DNA from: Spirochaetota bacterium | Lineage (GTDB): Bacteria; Spirochaetota; Spirochaetia; Sphaerochaetales; Sphaerochaetaceae | Length of the DNA: 64,000 bases | NCBI GenBank assembly: GCA_023401595.1 | Contig: JAEXDQ010000036.1 | Location: 62,001-126,000 of the forward strand | Reading direction: 5' to 3' | Shown here: positions 27,323-36,395 of the stretch, one piece after another | Position numbering within the stretch: the first letter of the stretch is position 1 | How the letters are laid out: the number at the start of each line of letters is the position of its first letter | Made by a program: the position numbers and the translations under genes | Notes under the pieces: generated by a model | Databases searched by the model: none | The model's input: only the letters and a program-made list of their open reading frames with translations | What the model was told of the DNA's origin: nothing

Positions 27323-27366
27323 GAATGCCTACATTGACATATAAGAAATAAACTCAGGAGCAGGAA

Positions 27367-27951
27367 ATGAAGAAGACCGTTATCATGCTGTTCATCTGTA
27401 TGCTTTCGATGGCATCCGTTTTCGCACTCAATATCGAAATTCCGCCATCCTACGATGAAGACGCCGCCAGTTTCAAAATCTATCTCGATGAAAAAGGAGA
27501 TCGACCGTACATCGTTGACGAGACAACCTGGTACCTGGAGAAGAAAGGGTATCTGATACAGCAGATGGACGATGGGATCTGGATGCTTTCCGACGACGAC
27601 AACTGTATCGTCGTGGCCTTCGGGGCGACCGATGAGGATTTTGAATTCCTCCTTTTCCAGCTGAATTCCATTTCGAAGTCCTTGCTGCTCTTCATCGGCA
27701 TCGATTCCGATATATCGCTGGAAACTTTCAAAGACTTTCCTTTCAAGGAAATCGCCGTTACTTCCTCCACAGCGGAGCAAAATGCATATTTCGACAGGAA
27801 CGGAAAGAAAGCGACCCGGATATTCCCCGGTTCAATCATCACCGTCAACGGAGACTCCGTTACATATTACGGAACGGAACCGATTTCCCCGACAACGCCA
27901 GGACGTCTCGTATATTGTCCGCATTGCGGAACGCCGTTCTATGTCATGTAG
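27367..27951 (+). CDS. Hypothetical secreted protein with C-terminal CxxC
   Basis: 194 residues. A clear signal peptide (MKKTVIMLFICMLSMASVFA) precedes an acidic mature region. I do not recognise a family for the body (PSYDEDAASFKIYLDEKG, DGIWMLSDDDNCIVVAFGA). It ends with CPHCGTPFYVM, half a zinc ribbon, which might pair between subunits or bind metal. CAGGAG lies upstream of the ATG. It is a single-gene unit between a terminator and a convergent gene. Confidence 0.8.
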   Translation: MKKTVIMLFICMLSMASVFALNIEIPPSYDEDAASFKIYLDEKGDRPYIVDETTWYLEKKGYLIQQMDDGIWMLSDDDNCIVVAFGATDEDFEFLLFQLNSISKSLLLFIGIDSDISLETFKDFPFKEIAVTSSTAEQNAYFDRNGKKATRIFPGSIITVNGDSVTYYGTEPISPTTPGRLVYCPHCGTPFYVM

Positions 27952-27981
27952 GGCATGAGGTCGTGCAGGCTACCCCTAAAG

Positions 27982-28776
27982 CTAAAAGAAAAGCTGCGCT
28001 TCTCTTCTTGTTCCGAGGCATCGCTCCTCGAGCAGCTTCAACACCTTCTCGTGCCGTGAGTCCGTGAAGGTACGGACATGTAGCGGACAGGTTTTGACAC
28101 ATGCCGCGCAACGGATACAAAGAGCGACGTCGGTCTTGAACGGATGGGCAGGGTCGATGGCCTCGACCGGACAGACCGCCACGCAAGCGCCGCATTCAGA
28201 ACAATGCCCAAATACGACGGCTCCATACGCTGGGGCGGCGCTAACCATCCCCGGCTTGTACGGACGGTTCCCCTGAACAGCCCCCGTCAGGATATCGCCG
28301 TCGTTGAGTTTTCCCAATGCGATACGGCCAAGGGCGTGCATCGCGTCAAGATCCTTGGCGTCAGGCCGCCCGGCGCCGATACGGTCGTCATAGGAATGCA
28401 CACCGGCGAATGCGCCGGCGCACAGGGGGACGAAGCCGGACGCACAGCACAGATCCTCCAGCTCGACCAAGGCATCCTCATATGCGCGGTTACCGTATGT
28501 GACGGCGAGGACGGCTTTTGAACCATCGGCGTGGATCGATGGAAACAGACCTGCGAAACAGGACGGCAGGCGGCCTGCGTAGACAGGAGCGCAAATGACG
28601 ACTACATCATCCTTGTCGAAGGCCATCCCCTTCTCCAGGACCTCCCGACGCGCCGACGCTTTGGTCAAGTCATGATTCAGATCGATATCGGCCTCAAGAC
28701 CGAACGCAATCGCGTTGGCGGCCGTCCGGCTGTTGCCGGTAGGACTGAAATACAACAGATGCACATGTTCAACCAT
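27982..28776 (-). CDS. Flavodoxin-ferredoxin fusion (EFR1 family)
   Basis: 264 residues. The N-terminal flavodoxin-like half has the FMN-phosphate loop LLYFSPTGNSRTAANA and ICAPVYAGRLP. The C-terminal half holds two 4Fe-4S sites, CSECGACVAVCPVEAID and CIRCAACVKTCPLHVR. The start at 28776 has AAGGAG seven bases upstream. Probably a cytosolic electron carrier. An ArsR-type regulator is encoded 118 bases upstream on the same strand and may control it. Confidence 0.9.
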   Translation of the reverse strand: MVEHVHLLYFSPTGNSRTAANAIAFGLEADIDLNHDLTKASARREVLEKGMAFDKDDVVVICAPVYAGRLPSCFAGLFPSIHADGSKAVLAVTYGNRAYEDALVELEDLCCASGFVPLCAGAFAGVHSYDDRIGAGRPDAKDLDAMHALGRIALGKLNDGDILTGAVQGNRPYKPGMVSAAPAYGAVVFGHCSECGACVAVCPVEAIDPAHPFKTDVALCIRCAACVKTCPLHVRTFTDSRHEKVLKLLEERCLGTRREAQLFF

Positions 28777-28894
28777 AACCACGCTCCTTATCACCGAACA
28801 AAAAGCTCGTCCATGCGTATGTCGGTTTGAATCCCATCGGACAGAAACAGAACACTCCCGCTGTGATCTTCCGACTCAAGCATCCCCACGACGA

Positions 28895-29212
28895 TCAATT
28901 CAACGTCTCTTCATAATGTTCCGCGCCAAGGGAGAGAATACGGGCGATATGGTCGTCATCGAGCCGATAATAGATATTCCTCCCCTCTTTTCTCCAACGG
29001 ACCAGACGGGAAGCCTTCAACAGCTTGAGCTGCTGGCTGATGGCGGACTGCTGCATGCCCAAGGCGTCCACGATGGCGTTCACGGGAAGCTCGCCCTCTT
29101 CCAACAGGAAAAGGATCTTCAGCCGGGTCGGATCTCCGAACACCTTGAAGAAACCGGCGATATCAACAACTTTTTCCTCAGGCGGAAGATTCTTGACGCT
29201 AACATGCTCCAT
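28895..29212 (-). CDS. ArsR-family winged-helix regulator
   Basis: 105 residues. Typical ArsR fold: FFKVFGDPTRLKILFLLEEG, VNAIVDALGMQQSAISQQLKLLKASRLVRWRKEGRNIYYRL. There is no obvious CxC metal site in the recognition helix, though His residues occur near the C-terminus (DDHIARILSLGAEHYEE), the place of an alpha-5 metal site in SmtB-like members. GGAGG lies six bases before the ATG. Confidence 0.9.
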   Translation of the reverse strand: MEHVSVKNLPPEEKVVDIAGFFKVFGDPTRLKILFLLEEGELPVNAIVDALGMQQSAISQQLKLLKASRLVRWRKEGRNIYYRLDDDHIARILSLGAEHYEETLN

Positions 29213-29357
29213 GTCTTGCCTCCGTCATTCATTATACCCATGGTTTCAAATTGAGGAAAGAGCCCGCGCAGTATCGTCCATAGTAAAAAACGCTATTTTC
29301 TTTTTATTGAAAATCGGCTAGGATACATCAACTTATCATGTTTCGAGGAGAGGCCTT

Positions 29358-30269
29358 ATGCAGACAGTAACCCAAACAAAGCCTGTTATCGGCTGGATCG
29401 GCACAGGTGTGATGGGACGTTGGATGTGCCATCATCTCATGGCGGCGGGCTATAACGCCGTCGTCTACAATCGGACGGCAGCGAAAGCCCAGCCCCTGGT
29501 GGAAGAAGGCGCAACGCTCGCCGAGACTCCTCGTGAAGTAGCGATGAAAAGCGATATCATCTTCACAATGGTAGGATTCCCTACCGACGTCGAAGAATGT
29601 TATTTTGGAACCGAAGGGCTGTTTTCCGGAGCGAAACCGGGCAAGATCTTCGTCGACATGACGACTACCAAGCCGTCGCTTGCAATCAGGATCAATGAAA
29701 AGGCGCGGGAGCTTGGGTGCGACAGCATCGACGCGCCGGTATCAGGGGGCGACGTCGGAGCCAGGGAGGCCAGACTTTCCATTATGGCGGGAGGCGTCAA
29801 GGACACCTACGAAACAGTTCTGCCCTTCTTCAACATCATGGGAAAAGCATCCGTCCTGGAAGGGGGACCGGGAGCCGGACAGCATACGAAGATGGCGAAC
29901 CAGATCACTATCGCGGGAACCATGATCGGCGTCTGTGAAGCGCTTCTGTACGCACGTAAAGCGGGACTGGATCTCGATACCATGGTCGGAACGATCAGCA
30001 AAGGAGCGGCTGGCTGCTGGACTTTGGACAATCTGGCCCCCCGGATCATCAAAGGCAACTATGCGCCGGGCTTCTTCATCGACCATTTCGTCAAGGACAT
30101 GGGAATCGCGTTGGAGGAAGCGCAGAAGATGCAGCTCTCGTTACCGGGGCTTGCGTTGGTCAACCAGCTGTACGTCGCGTTACAAGGAACCGGCAACGGC
30201 AGGAACGGGACGCAGGCGTTGGTCCTGGCCCTCGACAGGCTCTCAGGGGCCGATTGCTTCACAGAGTAG
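29358..30269 (+). CDS. Beta-hydroxyacid dehydrogenase (HIBADH-like)
   Basis: 303 residues. N-terminal Rossmann motif IGWIGTGVMGRWMCHHLMAAGY, FVDMTTTKPSLA, substrate motif DAPVSGGDVGAREARLSIMAGG, and the catalytic Lys region GPGAGQHTKMANQI are those of the 3-hydroxyisobutyrate / tartronate semialdehyde reductase family. GAGGAG precedes the ATG. The exact substrate is not decidable. It stands alone between divergent ArsR and citrate synthase. Confidence 0.9.
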   Translation: MQTVTQTKPVIGWIGTGVMGRWMCHHLMAAGYNAVVYNRTAAKAQPLVEEGATLAETPREVAMKSDIIFTMVGFPTDVEECYFGTEGLFSGAKPGKIFVDMTTTKPSLAIRINEKARELGCDSIDAPVSGGDVGAREARLSIMAGGVKDTYETVLPFFNIMGKASVLEGGPGAGQHTKMANQITIAGTMIGVCEALLYARKAGLDLDTMVGTISKGAAGCWTLDNLAPRIIKGNYAPGFFIDHFVKDMGIALEEAQKMQLSLPGLALVNQLYVALQGTGNGRNGTQALVLALDRLSGADCFTE

Positions 30270-30366
30270 GATCCCGTCACGAAGGAAGCCTGTTCCATCA
30301 CCGGATAGTTACAACAACTAAAGACGGGCGCAAAGGGCTCAGCAAGAATATGGATCGAGACATTTC

Positions 30367-30394
30367 CCCTGTTTCAGGGAAACAATGAAACAGG
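30367..30394 (+). promoter_or_regulatory. Long hairpin in the citrate synthase leader
   Basis: CCCTGTTTCA at 30367-30376 pairs perfectly with TGAAACAGGG at 30385-30394. An alternative, smaller stem TTTCCC/GGGAAA uses the same 5' bases, so two foldings compete. It lies about 40 bases before the citrate synthase ATG. Confidence 0.4.
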
Positions 30395-30432
30395 GCGTCC
30401 GGCGGCATATACGGAACATAAGGAGCTTGTAC

Positions 30433-31728
30433 ATGGAAATAGTCAAAAACGGGGCAAAGCTGATTCTTGACGGCAAGGAACTCCCCTTGACCGTCATTAC
30501 CGACAATATGGGAGACAAGTCGATCGATATCACCGCCCTTCGGAAAGAAACCGGTTATATCACCTACGATCCAGGCTTCGTCAACACCGGTTCCTGTTCC
30601 AGCTCGATCTGCTATATCAACGGCGAACAGGGAATCCTCAGATATAGAGGCTATGACATAGAGGATCTGGTCGAACACTGTGATTTCGTCGAGGTCGCCT
30701 ATCTGCTGATCAAGGGAGAGCTGCCCGACACCGCTCAGAGACAGACCTATGCGGACCTGCTCAACAAGCATTCGCTCCTCCACGTGGACATGCGGAACTT
30801 TTTCCGCGCATATCCTCACCATGCGCATCCTATGGCGATTCTCGCAGCCATGGTCGCCTCCCTTTCCGCGTTCTATCCCGAAATGGACGACATGGACCCG
30901 GAAGAAAACATCGACCTCACCGTCACCAGACTACTTTCCAAGATGAGGACCATAGCGGCCTTCAGCTATCGGCAGATGCGTGGTCTTGATTTCGTCGAAC
31001 CCTCCTACAAGTATTCCTACTGCGAGAACTTCCTCAACATGATGTTCAATTCACCGGTCACTCCGTATGACAGGAATCCCGTACATGTGAAGGCGTTGAA
31101 TCAACTGCTGATCCTCCACGCCGACCATGAGCAGAACTGCTCCACCTCCGCGGTACGACTGGTCGGCAGTAGCGAAGCCAATCTCTTCGCCTCCGTATCT
31201 GCGGGCTGCTGCGCCCTTTGGGGAAGCAAGCACGGCGGAGCGAACCAAGCCGTGCTGGAGATGCTGAACAAGATCTACAACGATGGCCTTTCCATCAAGG
31301 AAGTAGTCAAAAAGGCGAAGGACAAGAGCGATTCTTTCCGGTTGATGGGTTTCGGCCACAGGGTCTACAAGACATACGATCCCCGGGCGAAGATAGCGAA
31401 AAAACTCTGCAAGGAAGTACTCGAGGCGACAAACGTCCAGGACCCTCTGCTCGATATAGCCATGGAGCTGGAACAGATAGCCCTCAACGACGAATATTTC
31501 ATTGAACGGAACCTGTACCCGAATGTCGATTTCTATACCGGAATCATCTTTCATGCGATGGGGATTCCATCCTCGATGTTCACCGTGCTGTTCGCAATGG
31601 GAAGACTTCCCGGCTGGATCGCCCACTGGCTTGAATGGAGGCACGACCCCTATCAGAAAATCGGTCGGCCCCGCCAGGTCTACAATGGACCGTTCGTCAG
31701 GAAGGTTCAGCCGCTCGACCAAAGATAA
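30433..31728 (+). CDS. gltA: Citrate synthase
   Basis: 431 residues; condenses oxaloacetate and acetyl-CoA. The hexameric type-II-like N-terminal beta domain (KLILDGKELPLTVITDN) is present. Catalytic residues: His in LHADHEQNCS, His in LMGFGHRVYKTYDPRA and Asp in YPNVDFYTG. The start at 30433 has TAAGGAG eight bases upstream; an earlier ATG at 30385 is inside the leader hairpin. With acn and icd at 35-38 kb it gives a route to 2-oxoglutarate. Confidence 0.96.
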   Translation: MEIVKNGAKLILDGKELPLTVITDNMGDKSIDITALRKETGYITYDPGFVNTGSCSSSICYINGEQGILRYRGYDIEDLVEHCDFVEVAYLLIKGELPDTAQRQTYADLLNKHSLLHVDMRNFFRAYPHHAHPMAILAAMVASLSAFYPEMDDMDPEENIDLTVTRLLSKMRTIAAFSYRQMRGLDFVEPSYKYSYCENFLNMMFNSPVTPYDRNPVHVKALNQLLILHADHEQNCSTSAVRLVGSSEANLFASVSAGCCALWGSKHGGANQAVLEMLNKIYNDGLSIKEVVKKAKDKSDSFRLMGFGHRVYKTYDPRAKIAKKLCKEVLEATNVQDPLLDIAMELEQIALNDEYFIERNLYPNVDFYTGIIFHAMGIPSSMFTVLFAMGRLPGWIAHWLEWRHDPYQKIGRPRQVYNGPFVRKVQPLDQR

Positions 31729-31784
31729 GATGTCCGTTGCCGCCAAGCCGGTTCAGGTTCTTCTTATTGATGAAGGAACGCACA

Positions 31785-32465
31785 ATGGGTAGAAAAGGCC
31801 TTGTCTTCGATTTCAACGGCACCTTGTTCTGGGACACATGGCAGAACAGGGAGGCTTGGAAAGCGATGTCCCGGCGGCTGCGGGGAACAGAGTTCAGCGA
31901 TGCAGAATCCGCCTTGCTCAACGGCAGGACGAATCCCGCGACAATCGAATACCTGCTCGGACACGCCCCCACCCCGCAAGAAATCGCCCGGATTTCCGAA
32001 GAGAAAGAAGAGATGTACATCGCTCTGTGCCTTGGACATCCACAACGGCTGCAACTTGCGCCGGGAGCGAAACAGCTGCTGGACACCTGCAAAGCCCTGG
32101 GCGTGCCGCTTGCGATCGCCACCAGCTGTGGCGCGGGCAATCTCGCACGCTATATCGAGTGGTTTGATCTCCACCGTTGGTTTTCGGACGACAGGATCAC
32201 ATATGACCGCGGGTCGTTTCCCGGCAAGCCCCACCCCGCCGTATATCTCGCCGCGGCGAAAACGCTGGATCTGCGACCACAGGACTGCATCGTGTTCGAA
32301 GACACACGAAGCGGCATAGAAAGCGCCATAGCCGCCGGTATCGGACGGATATGGGCGGTGGCATCGGAAATGGCCGATATAGAAACCACCTCCCATATGC
32401 CCGGAGTCAGCGGGACGCTGCTGAATTTCAAGGACTTCGACCTCTCGTACATCGAAGACCGATAG
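31785..32465 (+). CDS. HAD-superfamily hydrolase (beta-phosphoglucomutase-like)
   Basis: 226 residues. Motif I is VFDFNGTLFWDTW, with Asn where phosphoglucomutases have Asp: the DxDGT second Asp becomes Asn (FDFNGT), as in a subgroup of these enzymes. Motif II is LAIATSCGAGN, motif III Lys in GKPHPAVYLAAAKTL, motif IV CIVFEDTRSGIESAIAAG. A helical cap lies between I and II. GAAGGAAC precedes the ATG. It follows citrate synthase by 56 bases and may be co-transcribed. Confidence 0.87.
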   Translation: MGRKGLVFDFNGTLFWDTWQNREAWKAMSRRLRGTEFSDAESALLNGRTNPATIEYLLGHAPTPQEIARISEEKEEMYIALCLGHPQRLQLAPGAKQLLDTCKALGVPLAIATSCGAGNLARYIEWFDLHRWFSDDRITYDRGSFPGKPHPAVYLAAAKTLDLRPQDCIVFEDTRSGIESAIAAGIGRIWAVASEMADIETTSHMPGVSGTLLNFKDFDLSYIEDR

Positions 32466-32594
32466 ATCGCCACAACCCGACGGATCGGTACAGTACGCCG
32501 AGCTTCGAGCGTGCGAGTATCAAAATGCGACGAACGGCATGCCCATTGCGAGCTTCAAGACCGTTTCGTTCTGATACGTTGGAATCAATCCATG

Positions 32595-32621
32595 GCCGAC
32601 GGATTCCCGTCGGCGTTATTT
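32595..32621 (+). terminator. Terminator-like hairpin after the HAD gene
   Basis: GCCGACGG, loop ATTC, CCGTCGGC, then GTTATTT: a perfect 8-bp stem with a moderate U tract. Confidence 0.6.
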
Positions 32622-32644
32622 CCCGACTTTTTTACAATAACACC

Positions 32645-32675
32645 TTGACTTGGAGCTAACTCCAAGCAGTATTGT
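32645..32675 (+). promoter_or_regulatory. MerR-type promoter with 19-bp spacer
   Basis: TTGACT at 32645-32650, a 19-base spacer, TATTGT at 32670-32675. Within the long spacer lies the dyad CTTGGAG-CTAA-CTCCAAG (32649-32666). Overlong spacing with a central dyad is the hallmark of MerR-family controlled promoters. A MerR gene ends this operon. Confidence 0.82.
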
Positions 32676-32833
32676 TCATCCATCCTCCGTGAGAATTCAC
32701 CGACTTGGCGGCTCGTTCTCCGGGGAGATACCGGGAATTCCCATGCATACTGACGAAACAGGGCCGAGGAACGGCAAGAACCGTTTTAACATGAGAACAT
32801 ATCATCCGAACAGGATGATGGATGGAGAAACAG

Positions 32834-33364
32834 ATGGATACCCAGCAACACAAATGTCTGATAGCATATTTTTCACGAGCGGGATACAACTACGTCGGCG
32901 GTAAGATCATCGGACTCGCCGTTGGAAATACGGAAGTCGTAGCTCAGCTGATCGGCAATGAAACCGGCGGCGACCTGATGCGGATACTTCCCCAGACCGA
33001 ATATCCCGCGGACTATCATGAAACGACGGACGTGGCGAAGCAGGAACTCGCGGAGAACGCCCGGCCGACGCTGGCCCTTGCGCTAGGGAGCATTGAGGAC
33101 TACGACATCGTTTTTCTTGGCTATCCGAACTGGTGGGGAACCATGCCGATGCCCGTCTGGACATTTTTGGAGCGCAATGATTTTTCCGGCAAGACGATCA
33201 TTCCCTTCTGTACCCATGAAGGAAGCGGAATGGGACGTAGCGAACGCGATATCGCGGCGCTATGCCCACAGGCACGGCTGAAAAAAGGTCTCGCCATACA
33301 AGGTTCGAACGTTGGATCGGCCGGACCGTCTGTCAAAAGCTGGATCGAGAAACTTGAAATATGA
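32834..33364 (+). CDS. Flavodoxin
   Basis: 176 residues. The N-terminal FMN loop CLIAYFSRAGYNYVGG..VGNTEVVAQ, then DYDIVFLGYPNWWGTMPMPVWTFLE and TIIPFCTHEGSGMG are typical of the flavodoxin_4 family. The start at 32834 has GGAG six bases upstream; an ATG at 32822 is possible. First gene of the MerR-controlled operon; its stop overlaps the next frame. Confidence 0.9.
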   Translation: MDTQQHKCLIAYFSRAGYNYVGGKIIGLAVGNTEVVAQLIGNETGGDLMRILPQTEYPADYHETTDVAKQELAENARPTLALALGSIEDYDIVFLGYPNWWGTMPMPVWTFLERNDFSGKTIIPFCTHEGSGMGRSERDIAALCPQARLKKGLAIQGSNVGSAGPSVKSWIEKLEI

Positions 33365-33381
33365 ACAAGGGGGAATATGAA

Positions 33382-34530
33382 ATGATATATCGGCAACTCG
33401 GGCGCACAGGCCTGGAGGTCAGTGAAATCGGTATGGGATGCGAAGGCTTCGTCGATCATGACGGAGCGTTGACAGAAGCGCTGGTCGATATGGCGCAACA
33501 GGCGGGCGTCAACTATATCGACCTCTATATCCCCCATCCGGAGCTTCGGGAACGCCTTGGCAAGGCGCTGGCCGGACGCAGGGAGAAATTCATCCTACAG
33601 GCGCACATGTGTACAGTCTGGAAAAACGGGCAATATGAACGGACACGGAAAATCGAGGAAGTAAAAGCTGGTTTTAAAGATTTGCTCGTCCGCCTTCAGA
33701 CCGACTATATCGATGTGGGAATGATCCATTACGTCGATTCGTTGGAAGACTGGAAGAGAGTCTCCGAGGGCCCCGTCATGGAATACGCCCTCGCGCTGAA
33801 ACGCGAAGGGAAGATCAGATATCTCGGCTTGAGCAGCCACAATCCAGTCGCGGCGCTGGCAGCGGTGAACAGCGGGCTCATAGACGTTCTCATGTTCAGT
33901 GTGAACCCCTGCTACGATCTCCAGCCTGCGAACGACGACTGCGGCGCATTGTGGGACGACAAGAACTATGAAAGACCTCTGGTCAACATGGATTCCGATC
34001 GACAGGCCCTCTATGAGACCTGTAGCCGGATGGGGGTCGGAATCACCGTCATGAAGGCTTTTGGAGGCGGGGACCTGCTGGATGAAACGTTGTCTCCGGC
34101 AGGCAAGGCGCTCACCCCCTGCAAGTGTCTGCATTACGCATTGACAAGACCTGCGGTCGCGACGGTCCTTGTCGGAGCCCATACGGTCGAGGAGCTTCAA
34201 GCCAGTATCGCTTATGAAACGGCGACGGACGGGGAAAAGGATTATGCGCCGGCCTTCGCGGATTTTCCCAAGATCAGCTGGGAGGGACATTGCATGTATT
34301 GCGGACATTGCGCGCCATGTCCGAAAGGTATCGACGTCGCATCCGTCACAAAGTTCCTCAACCTTGCGAAAGCGCAGGGGATGGTCCCTGAAACCGTCCG
34401 GGAACATTATGCCGCCCTTCCCCACCACGCCGGGGAATGCGTTTCCTGCGGCGCTTGTGAAAAACGTTGTCCTTTCAAAGTAGAGGTCATGAAGAACATG
34501 CGGCAGGCCGTCCAGCTTTTCGGCCGATAG
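33382..34530 (+). CDS. Aldo/keto reductase with C-terminal 4Fe-4S domain
   Basis: 382 residues. The AKR barrel starts MIYRQLGRTGLEVSEIGMGCEGF; the catalytic area shows YIDLYIPHP and lacks a canonical DTA..YG tetrad start, then DVGMIHYVDSLEDW. The C-terminus carries CMYCGHCAPCPKGIDV and CVSCGACEKRCPF, two cluster sites. The ATG at 33382 has AAGGGGGA eight bases upstream; ATG 33361 overlaps the flavodoxin stop and is an alternative. Together with flavodoxin it suggests an Fe-S/flavin-dependent reductase under MerR control. Confidence 0.9.
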   Translation: MIYRQLGRTGLEVSEIGMGCEGFVDHDGALTEALVDMAQQAGVNYIDLYIPHPELRERLGKALAGRREKFILQAHMCTVWKNGQYERTRKIEEVKAGFKDLLVRLQTDYIDVGMIHYVDSLEDWKRVSEGPVMEYALALKREGKIRYLGLSSHNPVAALAAVNSGLIDVLMFSVNPCYDLQPANDDCGALWDDKNYERPLVNMDSDRQALYETCSRMGVGITVMKAFGGGDLLDETLSPAGKALTPCKCLHYALTRPAVATVLVGAHTVEELQASIAYETATDGEKDYAPAFADFPKISWEGHCMYCGHCAPCPKGIDVASVTKFLNLAKAQGMVPETVREHYAALPHHAGECVSCGACEKRCPFKVEVMKNMRQAVQLFGR

Positions 34531-34601
34531 GACCGGTCGTATCATTTGCATGGCAGGCAGGCCATGAGGATTGAAGAATCAGACATAATGAGGTGACAGA
34601 C

Positions 34602-34997
34602 ATGACCATAGCTGAAGTAAGTCAGAAATTCGAGGTATCGGCCGACACGTTGCGCTACTATGAACGTATCGGGCTGATTCCTCCCGTCCACAGGAAAAAC
34701 GGCATACGCAACTATGACGAACAGGCTTGCAACTGGGTCCAGTTCATCAAATGCATGCGTGGAGCCGGCCTGCCGATAGAAATACTGATTGAATACGTCT
34801 CTCTGTTCCAGCAAGGGACGGCGACGATCTCCGCTAGAAAACAATTGTTGATTGAACAGCGCAGACAGCTCGCGAAACGAATTGCCGACATGGAAGACGT
34901 ACTTGACCGTCTGGACAAGAAGATAGACGGATATGAGGAACGGATGGCGGAGGTTGAGGAGAAATTGCGAAAACCGGAAGACATCTGGGAAGACTGA
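34602..34997 (+). CDS. MerR-family regulator
   Basis: 131 residues. The winged-helix N-terminus is TIAEVSQKFEVSADTLRYYERIGLIPPVHRKNGIRNYDEQ; a dimerisation coiled coil follows (RRQLAKRIADMEDVLDRLDKKIDGYEERMAEVEEKL). No metal-binding cysteines lie in the effector region, so it resembles the YhdM/AdhR group that often controls aldo-keto reductase genes. GAGGTG lies six bases upstream. Likely autoregulates the promoter at 32645. Confidence 0.92.
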   Translation: MTIAEVSQKFEVSADTLRYYERIGLIPPVHRKNGIRNYDEQACNWVQFIKCMRGAGLPIEILIEYVSLFQQGTATISARKQLLIEQRRQLAKRIADMEDVLDRLDKKIDGYEERMAEVEEKLRKPEDIWED

Positions 34998-35153
34998 CGA
35001 TAGAAATGGACTATGACGACGACGCAATCGCATCGCCCCATGGGAATCAGCGCAGGACTGATGCGGCTCTTGCCGCGCCAATCATGCGCTGAATCCACGT
35101 ATTTGCACTTCACCGGAGGTCTTTGTTATCGCCTCAAGAAGGGATACCCTCGG

Positions 35154-36395
35154 CTACATGGCGATGCAGTGAACCAGATATTCGCCAAACGCACGGGTTC
35201 CTAGCAACTGGGCGTCCTGCCCGTCAGCTACCATCAGCCGATGGAAGTCGGCGGTCACCCTTCTACTGGAAATAGCCTTCCGCACCGCGGACACCACCTT
35301 GTCCGCAGCCTCGGTCCAGCCGATGTACCGGAGCAGCAGCTCCCCGGAAAGTACTATCGACAACGGATTGACCTTGTCCTGCCCCGCGATATCGGGCGCC
35401 GTTCCATGGGTCGCTTCGAATACCGCGATACCGCTGTCGTAGTTGATGTTCCCACCCGGAGCGATACCGATCCCGCCGACCTCGGCGGCAAGGGCGTCGG
35501 AGATGTAGTCGCCGTTGAGGTTCAATGTGGCCACGACATCATAGTCGGCGGGCCTGAGCAGGATATTCTGCAGGAACGCATCGCAAATACAATCCTTGAT
35601 CACCAACGGCTCACGTCCTGCACGGGGGATGGCCCACCCGCCTTTCTCATCCTGGATCGCACCGAATTCGCGCCGGGCAAGTTCATATCCCCATTTTCGG
35701 AATCCGCCTTCGGTGAACTTCATGATATTGCCCTTGTGGACCAACGTGACGTTCCGTCTATCGTTGTCCAGCGCATACCTGATGGCCGCACGAACCAGAC
35801 GTTCCGAGCCCTCGACCGACACAGGCTTGATTCCCAACGCGGAAGTCTCCGGAAAGCGTATCTTCCTGACTTTCATCTCTTCCTGCAAGAATTGAACGAC
35901 CTTCTTGACTTCGGGGCTACCGCTCTCCCATTCGATACCGGCGTAGATATCCTCCGTATTCTCCCGGAACACGACCATATCCACTAATTCAGGGTGTCTG
36001 ACCGGAGAAGGAACACCGGGGAACCACCGGACGGGTCGCAGACAGACATACAGGTCCATGTCCTGACGCAACGTGACGTTGAGGCTCCTCATGCCGCCGC
36101 CGACAGGGGTCGTCAAGGGTCCCTTGATAGCTACCTTGTAATCCCTGATGGCGTCGATGGTCTCCTGCGGCAGATAGTTCCCGCCGCATAATCCGGCAGC
36201 CTTACCTCCGGCCAGGATCTCCTTCCACAACAGCCTACGGGATCCGCCATACGACACACGAACCGCGGCATCAAGCACATTCCGCATGACGGAAGAGATT
36301 TCAGCGCCGACGCCGTCGCCTTCGATATACGGAATCACAGGGGTATCAGGAACGGACAGTGTTCCGTTTTTCATCTGAATGGCATTGTCAGTCAT
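35154..36395 (-). CDS. icd: Isocitrate dehydrogenase, predicted NAD-specific
   Basis: 413 residues, E. coli-type homodimeric enzyme. The substrate loop GGGMRSLNVTLRQ includes the phosphorylatable-serine position; VVFRENTEDIYAGIE and LNLNGDYISDALAAEVGG follow. The cofactor motif reads HGTAPDIAGQDKVNP: Asp-Ile replace the Lys-Tyr (E. coli 344-345) that hold the NADP 2'-phosphate, and Ala replaces Tyr391 (VTADFHRLM). These changes are known to switch the E. coli enzyme toward NAD. The start shares one base with the aconitase stop; AAGGAGGTG lies upstream. Confidence 0.94.
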   Translation of the reverse strand: MTDNAIQMKNGTLSVPDTPVIPYIEGDGVGAEISSVMRNVLDAAVRVSYGGSRRLLWKEILAGGKAAGLCGGNYLPQETIDAIRDYKVAIKGPLTTPVGGGMRSLNVTLRQDMDLYVCLRPVRWFPGVPSPVRHPELVDMVVFRENTEDIYAGIEWESGSPEVKKVVQFLQEEMKVRKIRFPETSALGIKPVSVEGSERLVRAAIRYALDNDRRNVTLVHKGNIMKFTEGGFRKWGYELARREFGAIQDEKGGWAIPRAGREPLVIKDCICDAFLQNILLRPADYDVVATLNLNGDYISDALAAEVGGIGIAPGGNINYDSGIAVFEATHGTAPDIAGQDKVNPLSIVLSGELLLRYIGWTEAADKVVSAVRKAISSRRVTADFHRLMVADGQDAQLLGTRAFGEYLVHCIAM

